Part shown: positions 19,098 through 29,300 of the stretch, in pieces | Numbering within the stretch: the first letter of the stretch is position 1 | Layout: each line of letters starts with the position of its first letter | Origin: Aricia agestis | Taxonomy: Eukaryota; Arthropoda; Insecta; Lepidoptera; Lycaenidae | Assembly: GCF_905147365.1 (NCBI RefSeq) | Contig: NC_056420.1 | Coordinates: 72,001-136,000 of the forward strand | DNA: 64,000 bases | Reading direction: 5' to 3' | Position numbers and translations under genes: made by a program | Notes under the pieces: model-generated | Database searches by the model: none | Told to the model about the DNA's origin: nothing | Seen by the model: only the letters and a program-made list of their open reading frames with translations

Positions 19098-21590
19098 TCA
19101 ACCGCCCACGGGCCTATGGCTCCACCTCCATGGCGGGCTGGGGCTGACTAACCCCAGCACCACCGGCTCCAGGCTCTTTTGCTTGGTGCTGGGGAGCGGC
19201 TTCGCAGTGACGCAGCCGCTACTACCCAGCAGGTGGTCCTTGTCCTTGCCGAGTGCCTCGCAGAAGAAGCAATTGGGCTGTTTCTCCCGGCACTCGGCTG
19301 CCTTGTGCTCCGGCTTCCCACAGCGGAAACAATTCCGACTGCGGTCCACCGGGCACTGGCATGTCGTCGCCAGGTGGCCGGTGTCAAGGCATCGGTAACA
19401 CCGCTTTGGCCTCGCGGCCAGCAGTGTCACCTTCGCCGAAACCCAGCCCACTCGCAACCGCCCCAAGCTTAGTAGCTTTTTGGCGGCCGCGACGGGGACG
19501 CTCAGCCATAACGAGCCGTCACCCCACCTTCCCTTCCTTATTGGGCCTGACCTGATGGAGTTGGCCGGGCACCCACCTTCTCTAGACACCGCCTCGAGGA
19601 CCTCGGCGGTCGTAGCCGAGTCGTCCAGCCCGGCGATGCGCATTTCAACGCATTTCGCCGGGCGTCCGACTTTCACAACGTCAGGGTCGAGAACTTCCCT
19701 CAGCTTCTCAGCGAGGGAGTCCGCCTTTTCTTGGGCGCCCTCACCAGGAATGGTGAGGACCCGCGCGCCGGTCTGAGCTAGACGGAAGCGGAGCTGGAGC
19801 TTTTGGATGTCCAGCTCTGCCAGTCCGCTGGCCTTCACCGCATTCTTAGCCTTTAATAGGACGTCACTGTATGTGACGCCCTTCTCCGCGGCGTTCGCCC
19901 CCAACGTGAGAGTGATCGCCGCGGTGGCTGGAACACGGAGTTTGGCCTTTTTCTTCTTCTTTCTTGGGGCGGCTTTAGCTGGAGTAGCCGCCCCTTTCTT
20001 CTTCTGCCTTTGCGGGCCAATGGTGGTCCACGGGGCCTCGGCGGGAGGGGCGTTGATGTTCTGCCCCCCCTTTGTCGCTTCCTGAGCGGCCATTGTTGGC
20101 CGCTTCTTCCTCTTCTTCTTCTTTGGCCTTTCAGCTTCCTTCTCTTTTGGAGCGGCGGGCGGCTGTAAAGGAGCCACCGCGCCTTCCGCCGAATTCCTGT
20201 CCGGTTCTTTAGCCGTCACCACCTTCTTCGGTTTCGGCGTCTTCTTTTTAGCCACTGTTATTGGGGCGCTGGCTGAAGTGCCCACGCCATCCGCTGCCAG
20301 CGGCGGTCTCCTTCTAGGCTCCGGAAGAAGCCTGTCCTCCAGGCCGGCAATCCTTGCATTTAGCATGTTGCCGAAGGTCTCAATGTTGGAACGTGAGACC
20401 TCCGACAACATCTTTTGCAGGTCGTCGGCTGCGGGACCAGTAACGCGACGGCGGAGCTCTTCTAACTCCCGGCGCATCGCGTTAACTTGGCGTAGAAGGC
20501 GGTCGTTTTGCGCCTCCAGTGCCCGTATCTCTTCGTTTTTACCGCGGCCCCTCATCTCGGTGACGGCCACCTTGATAGATGCGACCGCCTCCTTAAGAGC
20601 CCGCTGGTAAGTTCCCTTCAGGTTGGAGGACCTTGTGGCGACCATGGTCACCATCTCCAAGGCCCTCTCTACGCTGCCCTCTAGGGCCGCGCTGGTCTCC
20701 TCCGATGTCTCCTCGGCTGGGGCAGGGCTTGAGCGAGTGGAGGCTCGCGCCTCCCTCGCTTCTCGCGCCTCCCGCGCCGCCCGGGCTACCTCCTCTACCT
20801 TCGCCCTGAAGATAGCCCGGCGTTCCTCCTCCTTTTCCCGTTTAAGGTCCGCTTGGGCCTTAGCGAGACCGACGTATTGGCCGGTGGTTGGTGGCCGGCC
20901 ACGTCCTTTCTTAGCCTTGGGCACCGCTCCTCTGCCAGGGGGCGGCGCCTCGTCCTCGTCCGAGATTCGCCGTTTGCGGCGTGTCTTATCCGGGTCTGTG
21001 GGCAAGCCCTCGGAGTCCATCGACACGTCAGATGTCATGTCGTCGGAGTCCAAGGGCCAGTCCTCACTGTCATAGCCGGTGATGTCACTTCCTTGGGGAG
21101 GCGGCAGGGAGAATTCGCGCATCACGTCGCGCAGAACTACGCGAGGTGAGCGCGTCAGGTCCCCACCGACCTCTTTGTCTCGTCCGGTTGGCAGCGCAGA
21201 AGGCGTGCGGGGTGACGACATTTTGACGTCCCGCCAACGCAACACCTCTGGCAGATCGGCGTCGCGTACTGGGCAGTTCCGCTCCTTCTTGCGCTGCATA
21301 AGTCGCTTTATCCGGTCTATAGCATTAGGCTGCGGACCGGAAAAGTCAACGTCTTCATCGGTTATTGCTCCCGCCTCCGACGCGGTTAGGTGCGCCGGAT
21401 TCGGATTCGCGCTTATCTTCGCGCCCTCTCCACTACTCGCCGCCGCAGCGGCCCCCTCATCCCTCATCGCACTAGTTGGCCCCTCCGTATACACGGGCCG
21501 GCCACCGTCCGAAGACGGCGCATGGGATTCCCCGACCCCTGAGGAGTCGAGACCCACCCGGAGAATACTTTTACTATTGCGATCTGCCAT
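19098..21590 (-). CDS. ORF1 Gag-like protein of G2, 830 aa, altered C-terminus
   Basis: The start at 21,590 (MADRNSKSILRVG) matches G3/G4. Domains in order: variable N-terminus, AT-hook-like KKGRGRPPTTGQYVG, coiled coil (ALEAQNDRLLRQVNAMRREL), basic linker, RRM-like region, and three CCHC knuckles (CYRCLDTGHLATTC, CFRCGKPEHKAAEC, CFFCEALGKDKDHLLGSSGC). Compared with G5 and G6 a deletion of roughly 40 bases just after LPSTK shifts the frame. The last 26 residues (KSLEPVVLG...) are therefore read out of frame and the usual ending AMEVEP is lost. The conserved domains are unaffected. Confidence 0.9.
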   Translation of the reverse strand: MADRNSKSILRVGLDSSGVGESHAPSSDGGRPVYTEGPTSAMRDEGAAAAASSGEGAKISANPNPAHLTASEAGAITDEDVDFSGPQPNAIDRIKRLMQRKKERNCPVRDADLPEVLRWRDVKMSSPRTPSALPTGRDKEVGGDLTRSPRVVLRDVMREFSLPPPQGSDITGYDSEDWPLDSDDMTSDVSMDSEGLPTDPDKTRRKRRISDEDEAPPPGRGAVPKAKKGRGRPPTTGQYVGLAKAQADLKREKEEERRAIFRAKVEEVARAAREAREAREARASTRSSPAPAEETSEETSAALEGSVERALEMVTMVATRSSNLKGTYQRALKEAVASIKVAVTEMRGRGKNEEIRALEAQNDRLLRQVNAMRRELEELRRRVTGPAADDLQKMLSEVSRSNIETFGNMLNARIAGLEDRLLPEPRRRPPLAADGVGTSASAPITVAKKKTPKPKKVVTAKEPDRNSAEGAVAPLQPPAAPKEKEAERPKKKKRKKRPTMAAQEATKGGQNINAPPAEAPWTTIGPQRQKKKGAATPAKAAPRKKKKKAKLRVPATAAITLTLGANAAEKGVTYSDVLLKAKNAVKASGLAELDIQKLQLRFRLAQTGARVLTIPGEGAQEKADSLAEKLREVLDPDVVKVGRPAKCVEMRIAGLDDSATTAEVLEAVSREGGCPANSIRSGPIRKGRWGDGSLWLSVPVAAAKKLLSLGRLRVGWVSAKVTLLAARPKRCYRCLDTGHLATTCQCPVDRSRNCFRCGKPEHKAAECREKQPNCFFCEALGKDKDHLLGSSGCVTAKPLPSTKQKSLEPVVLGLVSPSPPWRWSHRPVGG

Positions 21591-21774
21591 TACGTCAAAC
21601 TTCGACACCCCGGGTCGCGGGCCCTTTCGTCACACTGTGGGCGCAGCCAAACACACACACAAACACTCGCCCATACCGGCGTTCAGCCACCCCTCCCGTG
21701 TCACCGTGAAAACGCTCACGATGGCACGGGGGAGGTGCCCAGGGACACGACGTGGACGGACCGGTATCGCCCCC

Positions 21775-21818
21775 AACCTAACCTAACCTAACCTAACCTA
21801 ACCTAACCTAACCTAACC
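21775..21818. repeat. Telomeric repeat block (CCTAA)n
   Basis: About nine CCTAA units. It runs straight into the 3' end of G3 without any T run. Confidence 0.97.
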
Positions 21819-24772
21819 TTACGTATCCCCCGCCCCCTCAGGGGAAGGGGCGGGGGTATGTGGGACTCCCTACGAGAGGTCTACCCACTAAAACCCCCCC
21901 AGCCCTCCGTCAAGCGCCTAGTGCGGGAGGGACGGGAACCGCGGAGCGACTACACTCCGCCCCTCCCAGCGCGCTGCCGCAACCGGCACCTTCTTCGAGC
22001 GGCTTGAACCGCTGACCTCGCCGAGAGCCCCCCGGGCTATAGGGGGGCTGTCTTCTCGGGACCCTTTATGCGGGCGGGGATCCCCCGATCGCCGCCCACG
22101 GGTCTAGGCCTCCATCTCCATCGCGGCAGAGACGGGCGGAGCCCGCTTGCCCTTAGGCTTCGGCTTTTGCCGAGCCTTTTTAGACGGGACCTTCTCTTCT
22201 CCGGGGGCCGGCTTTTTAGCAGATGGGCATCTGCCCAGCACGTGCCCCCTTTCTACTTTGCCAGCGGCCTCGCACAGGGAGCAGTTAGGCTCTGCTGCCC
22301 CGCACTCCGCCGCCTTATGCCCCGGTTTCCCGCACCGGAAACAAGTCCCACTACGGTCCACCGGGCACTGGCACTTGGCAGCCACGTGGCCGGTGTCTTG
22401 GCAGCGGAAGCAGCGCGTCGGCCTCGCGGCCAGCAACGCCACCCTCGCTGACACCCAACCAATACGCAACCGCCCAGAGCTCGAAAGCTTCTTGGCAGCC
22501 GCGACTGGGAGGCGGATCCAACACGACCCGTCCCCCCGTGGCCCCTCCCTAATCGGCCCCGCCCGGACATCTCCGGCCTGGCACCCTCCTTCTAGTGCGA
22601 CCGCCTCTACCACTTCTGCGGCCGTCACGGAGTCATCGAGGCCGGCGATGCGCATCTCCGCGATTGCCACCGGCCGTCCGACCTTCACCTCGGTTGGCAG
22701 GACGGTCCTCAGCCTCGCGGCAAAGGCGTCCGCCTTTTCTCTTGCGCCCTCGCCGGAAATCGCGAGGAGGCGCCCTCCGGTTCGGGCCCGGCGGAAGCGG
22801 ACTTGCGGAATGTCAAGTTCCGCGATGTTCACTGCCCGCCGGGCCGTCTCAAGTGCCTTGGCGTACGTCATACCCGCCTTCACGGCCGACTCTTCTATTG
22901 TGAGAGCGACGGCCGCAGTGGCGGGGACGCGAAGCCTTGGCTTTCTCTTCTTCTTCGGGGCGGCTATAGTTGGTATAGCCGCCCCATTCTTCTTCTTGGC
23001 CCTGGGACCCACCGTGGTCCACGGGGCCTCAGTACGGGGAGAGCTGGTATTCGCTCCCCCTTGTGTCGCCTCCTGAGCAGCCATTGACGGCCGCTTTTTC
23101 TTATTTCGGCCCTTTTTGGCCTTGGGCGCCTCGGACGCTTCAGGGGCCTCTTGTGGGGCCTCTGTGGCTACGGGCTGCCGCGTCTTCTTTTGGGCCGGTT
23201 TCCCCATGGCTTTTGGCTTCGGGGTCCCCGGCGTCTGCTCCGGTATTACCTCCTCCGGTATTGCCTCTACACTCTCGACGGGAGCCGGCGTAATACTCCT
23301 GGCTCTGTCCGCCGCGAGCGGAGGGCGCAGTCGAGGCTCTGGAAGGAGCCGACTCTCCAGTCCAGCCAGCCTAGCGTTCAGCATGTTGCTGAAGGTCTCC
23401 ACGTTAGATCGAGAGACCTCAGACAACAGCTGGCGCATATCCTGCTCGGCCGGCTTCAACACCTGACGGCGTAGCTCCTCTAGCTCTTTGCGCAAAGACT
23501 CCACTTCATTCTGGAGCCGCGCATTCTGAGCCTCGAGGGCCTTCATCTCTTCGGTCGCTCCGCGACTTCTCATTTCGGCGACGGTGGCGCGTATGTCGCT
23601 GACCGCCTCCTTGAGGAGTCGCTGGAACGTCCCCTTGAGGTTATTCGACTTCGCTGCGACCATGGAGATCGTTCCCAGCGAAGTCTCAACACATTGGGCC
23701 AGAGCGTAGTTGGTCTGCTCTGGCCTGTCTTCTTCCATGGCGGCGGGGCTCGCAAGGAGCGAAGAACGCGTCTCTCGCGCCGCTCTGGCCGCCTCGGCTA
23801 CCTCCTCCTCTGCCTGGAGTCGAAGGGCCTCCTCCTTTTCCTTATTCAGATCGGCCTGTGCCTTCGCCAAGCCGACATATTGTCCGGTCGTTGGCGGGCG
23901 GCCGCGTCCTCTTTTGGGTTTGGGCACCGCTCCTTTACTGAGGGGCGGCGCCATGTCGTCATCAGAGCGCCTCTTCCGGCGCGTCAAATCCGAGAATGCG
24001 GGCAAGCCCTCGGAGTCCAGCGATATGCCGGACATCTCACTGGAGTCCGAGAGCCAGTCCTCGCTGTCATGTCCGTGTGAGTCACGTCCATGTTGGGAGA
24101 CTCGACCACGAGGGGAGTCTCTACCAATTTCGTCTTTTCCGGTACTTGGAGGCGGCATTTTCACGTCGCGTGTCAAAAGAACACGCGGCAGATCCTTGTC
24201 GCCTCTCAGTTTCTTCTTCTGCATCAACTTCAGCATCCGCTCAACGCCGTTGGGCTGCGGCTGACTGAAGTCGATGTCTTCGTCCGTTAGAAGCTCCGCC
24301 GCCGGCGCGGTAATGGGCGCCGGCTTCGGGCTGTCGCGCTTCTTCGCGCTGTCTCCTCCTCCTCCCAACGCAGCCAAAATGGCCCGCTGTCTCGCCGCCT
24401 TAGCGGCCTCCTCGTCCTTCCTCGCCGCCTTAACGGCCCCCTCGTCCTTCCTCGCATTAGTTGGCCCCTCCGTATACACGGGCCGGCCACCGTCCGAAGA
24501 CGGCGCATGGGATTCCCCGGCTCCTGAGGAACCGAGACCCACCCGGAGAATACTTTTGCTAATACGATCTGCCATCTTTACTCACTCCGACACCCCGGGT
24601 CGCGGGCCCGTTCGTCACACTGCGGGCGCAGCCAAACATACAAGACCAAATACGCACACAAACACACGCCATACCGGCGTTCAGCCACCCCTCCCGTGTC
24701 ACCGTGAAAATGCTCACGATGGCACGGGGGAGGTGCCCAGGGACACGACGTGGACGGACCGGTATCGCCCCC
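21819..24772 (-). mobile_element. Gag-only telomeric retrotransposon G3, no poly(A) tail
   Basis: Same architecture as G4 (leader type I, body type alpha). The 3' end is TTACGTATCCCC joined directly to telomeric repeats, lacking the last dozen or so bases and the poly(A) tract that the other copies have. The 3' UTR hairpin is present. No ORF2. Confidence 0.9.
22104..24575 (-). CDS. ORF1 Gag-like protein of G3, 823 aa
   Basis: Complete frame from MADRISKSILRVG to MEMEA. It has the AT-hook-like KRGRGRPPTTGQYVG, a coiled coil (ALEAQNARLQNEVESLRKEL), a Lys-rich linker and the RRM-like segment (EMRIAGLDDSVTAAEVVEAV). It ends with three CCHC knuckles (CFRCQDTGHVAAKC, CFRCGKPGHKAAEC, CSLCEAAGKVERGHVLGRC). 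It contains a duplicated short segment near the N-terminus (ARKDEGAVKA/ARKDEEAAKA). The high similarity to G4 implies recent common origin. Confidence 0.92.
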   Translation of the reverse strand: MADRISKSILRVGLGSSGAGESHAPSSDGGRPVYTEGPTNARKDEGAVKAARKDEEAAKAARQRAILAALGGGGDSAKKRDSPKPAPITAPAAELLTDEDIDFSQPQPNGVERMLKLMQKKKLRGDKDLPRVLLTRDVKMPPPSTGKDEIGRDSPRGRVSQHGRDSHGHDSEDWLSDSSEMSGISLDSEGLPAFSDLTRRKRRSDDDMAPPLSKGAVPKPKRGRGRPPTTGQYVGLAKAQADLNKEKEEALRLQAEEEVAEAARAARETRSSLLASPAAMEEDRPEQTNYALAQCVETSLGTISMVAAKSNNLKGTFQRLLKEAVSDIRATVAEMRSRGATEEMKALEAQNARLQNEVESLRKELEELRRQVLKPAEQDMRQLLSEVSRSNVETFSNMLNARLAGLESRLLPEPRLRPPLAADRARSITPAPVESVEAIPEEVIPEQTPGTPKPKAMGKPAQKKTRQPVATEAPQEAPEASEAPKAKKGRNKKKRPSMAAQEATQGGANTSSPRTEAPWTTVGPRAKKKNGAAIPTIAAPKKKRKPRLRVPATAAVALTIEESAVKAGMTYAKALETARRAVNIAELDIPQVRFRRARTGGRLLAISGEGAREKADAFAARLRTVLPTEVKVGRPVAIAEMRIAGLDDSVTAAEVVEAVALEGGCQAGDVRAGPIREGPRGDGSCWIRLPVAAAKKLSSSGRLRIGWVSARVALLAARPTRCFRCQDTGHVAAKCQCPVDRSGTCFRCGKPGHKAAECGAAEPNCSLCEAAGKVERGHVLGRCPSAKKPAPGEEKVPSKKARQKPKPKGKRAPPVSAAMEMEA

Positions 24773-24784
24773 AACCTAACCTAA

Positions 24785-24786
<2 letters not shown>
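24773..24786. repeat. Telomeric repeat block (CCTAA)n, short
   Basis: Fewer than three units between G3 and the T run of E8. Confidence 0.95.
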
Positions 24787-24817
<31 letters not shown>

Positions 24818-25901
24818 GAGGGGAAATGCATTACGCATCCCCCGCCCCCTCGGGGGAAGGGGCGGGGGTATGTGGGACTCCCTACGAGAGGTCTACCCAC
24901 TAAAACCCCCCCAGCCCTCCGTCAAGCGCCTAGTGCGGGAGGGACGGGAACCGCGGAGCGACTACAACTCCGCCCCTCCCAGCGCGCTGCCGCAACCGGC
25001 ACCTTTTCCGAGCTTAGCCTCTTCTTCGGCTTGCAGCCTGAGGGCCTCCTCCTTCTGTCTGTTGTACTCGGCCTGCGCCTTAGCGTAGCCGACGTACTGG
25101 CCGGTTGTTGGTGGCCGGCCACGTCCTCGTTTAGGTTCAGGTGCCGTCTCCTTACTAGTAGACGGCCCTGCTTCGTCTTCATCCATTTTTCGCCTTTTGA
25201 TAGGCGTCGTCCTTCCGGTAGGTGCGGGCAGTCCCACGTCGTCCAGCGACATATTGCTGCCGGACGCCGAGTAACAGTCCTCGCTTTCGTCTGTTTCAAT
25301 TTCTGGGAACGATATATAGCCGGCTCGGCGTGCCCGAGAACGGGCCAGAACATGCGTTACGTACTCCTTCCTAACACTGTCCAAATCGCCCCTCGCCTCT
25401 TTCTTCTTCATCAAAGCCGCAAGCCGCAGCAATTCATTGGTCTGCGGCTTTGAAAAATCCACATCTTCGTCCGTGAGTGGTTCCCTTGCCGGTGCGGTTA
25501 GGTGCGCCGGCTCGGGTTTCGCGCGCTTCTTAGCGCTTCCTTTCTCCTTGCTCTTTTCCTCCCTCAACACCTCCTTCTTCTCCTCCTCCTTCCTCGCAAT
25601 AGTTGACCCCTCCGTATACGTGGGCCTGACATCCCCTTTCGGGGATGTGCGGGATTCTCCGGCCCCTGAGGAGCCGGGACCCGCCCGGAGATTATTTTTA
25701 CTGTTGCGACCTGTCATCTTTACTAAACTCCGACACCCCGGGTCGCGGGCCCTTTCCTCACACTGTGGGCGCAGCCATTCACACACACAAGCACACGCCA
25801 TACCGGCGTTCAGCCACCCCTCCCGTGTCACCGCGAAAACGCTCACGATGGCACGGGGGAGGTGCCCAGGGACACGACGTGGACGGACCGGTATCGCCCC
25901 C
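24787..25901 (-). mobile_element. Internally deleted gag-only element E8 (about 1.1 kb)
   Basis: A poly(A) tract (24,787-24,815) and the standard 3' UTR start run up to about 25,010. There the sequence jumps into the middle of ORF1 and continues to a normal 5' end. Roughly two thirds of ORF1 and part of the 3' UTR are missing, yet both termini are intact. It is therefore a minimal derivative flanked by telomeric repeats. The 5' leader and ORF1 N-terminus resemble E1. Confidence 0.88.
24962..25717 (-). CDS. Truncated ORF1 of E8, 251 aa
   Basis: It starts at 25,717 (MTGRNSKNNLRAG), contains the AT-hook-like KRGRGRPPTTGQYVG, and reads QAEEEAKLGKG up to the deletion point. It ends after about 17 residues of translated 3' UTR. 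Coiled coil, RRM-like region and zinc knuckles are all missing, so it cannot act as a normal Gag. The frame is open but there is no reason to assume function. Confidence 0.6.
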   Translation of the reverse strand: MTGRNSKNNLRAGPGSSGAGESRTSPKGDVRPTYTEGSTIARKEEEKKEVLREEKSKEKGSAKKRAKPEPAHLTAPAREPLTDEDVDFSKPQTNELLRLAALMKKKEARGDLDSVRKEYVTHVLARSRARRAGYISFPEIETDESEDCYSASGSNMSLDDVGLPAPTGRTTPIKRRKMDEDEAGPSTSKETAPEPKRGRGRPPTTGQYVGYAKAQAEYNRQKEEALRLQAEEEAKLGKGAGCGSALGGAEL

Positions 25902-25911
25902 AAACCTAACC
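25902..25911. repeat. Telomeric repeat block (CCTAA)n, short
   Basis: About two units (AACCTAACC with one extra A) between E8 and the poly(A) tract of E9. Confidence 0.93.
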
Positions 25912-26323
25912 TTTTTTTTTTTTTTTTTTTTTTCGCAGAGAAATGCTGTGACGCATTCGACGCAGGGGATGGGGACTCCCACTGCGGATATGTGGGGCTC
26001 GCCGCGGCGATGATGGTGAGTGCCGCGGCCCTACCCACTAAAACTCTGCGGTGCTCCTCTTCACCACTTTTAACGGTGACGTGGGAACTGTACAAACACC
26101 ACATCACCGTCAGTGGACGTCTGCTTGGTGAGTATTGCAGACTCCTCTCTGTGGGGGCGTTTACTAGCCACCCAGGCCGAACAAAGGCCCCTGTAGGGGC
26201 TTGCTTAGGCTATTCCGCTGCTTTTTGTCGCGATGCACACGAGCACCCTGCGCATCACGACCCACTCGAGGACTCAGTGCAATGGACGACGGCATCCCCA
26301 TACCGCCGCCCTGAGCACCCCGG

Positions 26324-29300
26324 TTATGGCGGGACGTTGTTATCGCCATTGTTGGCACGACGCCTTCGCCTTGGCCGTCTTCTGGGGTCGAGCGCCTCCC
26401 TTTCTCTTATGCGCTCGGCCTCCTCTTTGGCGGAGATAACTTCTTCGGCGAAGTCTTCCACCGCTTTCCAATCCGGTTCGCTGCGCAGCAAGGCTCGCAC
26501 CAATGCTGGCAGCGTGATGTCAAGTCCGATTGCGGCCGTGAGGGCCGCACGTTGTCTAATCCAGGAGGGACAGGCCGTCACGGTGTGAGCAGCCGTGTCC
26601 CTATCCGCGCCACAATGGTGACATCGTGTATCCTCCTCCCTTCCGGCGATCTCGCACAGGTACCGACCGAAGCACCCGTGCCCGGTCAGCACCTGTGTGA
26701 GGCGGAATGAGAGAGCGCCAGATCTTCGTTCGAGCCACTCCTTAAGTACTGGGTGGACGGCCAGTACCAAGTCCACGCTGACCCGCGGCTCTGCCAGCCG
26801 CTCTTTCCACCTTTCAATGGCCCTTTCCTTCGCGTCGCTTCTCCACCGACGTACGGCGTCCGGTGGTGGGTTGCTTCCCACCGCGCGGACCTCTGCGCAA
26901 CGCCAAAATACGTCGGCGAGAGCGCGCGCGTCCAGGTCCCAGGGTATGGCCCCCGCGAGCAGGCACGCCGCATCTTTTGAAATAGTGCGGTAGCCGCGGA
27001 CGGCTCGAGTAGCCATCACCCTTTGTAATCTTGCCAGGGTAAGCTGGTTGCCCTTCTGCAGACGATCCGCCCAGATCGGCGCCCCATACATGACCATGGA
27101 GCGCACGACCCCCATATACAATCGCCGGCAGCTGAGGCTCGGGCCTCCGAGGTTCGGGAGCAGCGAGGCCAGGGCTCCGGCTGATTTCGTCACTTTCGTC
27201 TGGAGCTTGTCAAAGTGCGCCTTAAACGTCCATCGGCTGTCCAGTACGAGACCCAGATACGTCATTGAAGGTGTGACGTTGATCTGGGTTCCACCGACTA
27301 CGATCGCCAGTCCGGGGGGTGGACAGTTCCTTGGCCTGGTCTGGGCGACGCCAGCCGTCGCTCGGATGACGGCTTCGCGATAGGTCTTAGCGCGGCTGAT
27401 TGTACAGGTGTCGTCAGCATAGCACACCTCTTCAACTCCGGGCAGATTGGGGCCCGAGAGCACCGGGTCGTATCCGAAGTTCCACAGGCCCGGTCCCAGG
27501 GCCGATCCCTGTGGAACGCCGCAGTCCACGTCTTCTTCCTCCCACCCGGCCTGGGTTGGGTATTGCACCGAGCGTTCCGAAAGGTAGTCGCCGATGATGA
27601 TGCGCATGTATTTCGGAACGCCGTGCCGCCTAAGTCCCTCTTTGATGGTCGCCCAGGGCAGGGAGTTGAAGGCATTAGAAATGTCTAGAGACACGGCCAA
27701 CACAACCCCACCACGGGAAACCTCCTCCTCTACGATATCACGTAGTCGCGCCACCGCGCCTATTGTGGATCTCCCTGAGCGAAACCCGTATTGGTTTTCG
27801 CTCAGGTTGGGCCCGACGGTCTCCAGGTGTTGGACGAGACGCGCTGCCAGGATCCTCTCCAGCACTTTGGCTATTTCATCCAGGAGCACAATAGGGCGGT
27901 ACGCCGACGGCTGATCTTCAGCCCTTCCAGCCTTCCGTAACAGCACCAGCTTTCCCGTCTTCCATCGCCGCGGCACTCTACCCTGGACCAAACAGTTGGT
28001 CAAAGTGGTGAGTACACGCGGCTCCATCTCCTTCATGGTGAGAACCCAGACGCGTCCCGGGATGCCATCGAGGCCGGGAGCCGTATTCTTGAGGCCCATC
28101 CGGTGGACCGCCGCCGCCAACTCCGCCGATGTGACAGGCGGGATCTCCCCTTCGTCCTCAGAACTCTCATTCCGGTGGGTCGCCACGGGTTGACTCCACT
28201 CGGCCCCAGATGGAAAGAGGGCTGAGATAATCCTGTTACGGAGATCCGGTTCGAGAGTCTGGGTCAACGGTGCAGCCGCTGGGCGCAGTTTTTGGCGCAC
28301 CCATTTATACGGCTTGCCCCAGGGATCGTCTTCTAGCGTCCGCAGCCATTCGTCCCATGCGTCCTGTTTTGCCTTCTTTATGGCGTCACGAAGAACGGCG
28401 CAGGATGTTTTGTACACCTCGTAGAGGGCGTCCTCCTCCTGCTGGACTCTTCTGCGCCGTCTTCGATAACGCTTGTACCGGCGTCGTGTGGCCGTGCACT
28501 CCTTTTGCAGGTGGAACAGCTCGGGGCGCCACCAGTACGTCTGACGTCGCGGTCTGAACGGTCCCACTCTTGGCATTGCGGCGTCGCAAACATTGCGCAT
28601 CGCCTCGTTGAGCCAGTCAGCGCACTCCGCGGCATCGTCCGAAGGGAGCGGCGCCCAGGACGCGACTATGGCTGCCTCTTCGAGGAGGTCACGATCCAGA
28701 CGCTTCAAGGCCCATTTGGGGCCGCCACCGGATGAAATTGTGCGGCCCAGCTCCGACGCGTGTGCACGTACGTCGAAGCGAATGAACTTATGGTCCGAGA
28801 GCGTCTCCGTTTCCTCCTCCACCCGCCAGTTGGTGATTCGGCGGGCGTAATCGGTGCTGACCAGGGTCACGTCAACGATGGACCCTCCCTGTCTGCGGAC
28901 ACATGTGTTGACAGTGCCCCGGTTGGCGACCATAAGACCAGTGGAGGCCATCCAACTCTCGACCACGCGGCCTCTTGCGTCCGTAGCCGGAGAGCCCCAT
29001 AGCGTAGATTTCGCGTTGAGGTCTCCGGCGACTATTGCAGGACCGGGCGCTCCGCTGATAAAGGCGGTCAACCGAAGCAGGAAGGCTTCGAATTCGGCTA
29101 AGGGCCTGTTGGGGGAGAAATAGACCCCCACAACGGTGAGGGCCCCCAGTCTGGAGACCACAAAGCCCCTTCCTCTAGTTGTTCTTCCGGATGATGGGGG
29201 AGACATTCTCGGTCCGAGGACCAAAGCGACCGTAGCGTCTGCATCACCGATCCAGTCGCTTCTGGAGAGGATACGGTACGGTTCCGATAGAAAGGCCAGG

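Larger units (their letters stand above)
18790..21774 (-). mobile_element. Gag-only telomeric retrotransposon G2
   Basis: A poly(A) tract of 21 (18,790-18,810), a 3' UTR of about 290 bp with a strong GC hairpin at 18,835-18,864, one ORF1, and a 5' leader ending at CCTAA. No ORF2. It pairs the leader/N-terminus type of G3/G4 with the ORF1 body of G5/G6. Confidence 0.92.

Noticed and set aside
22147..23076. Long + strand frames of about 300 codons (also near 16,007 and 35,482)
   Set aside because: The same antisense shadow recurs in G1, G3 and G4 because the elements are homologous. The protein-coding signal (zinc knuckles, coiled coil) is on the minus strand.
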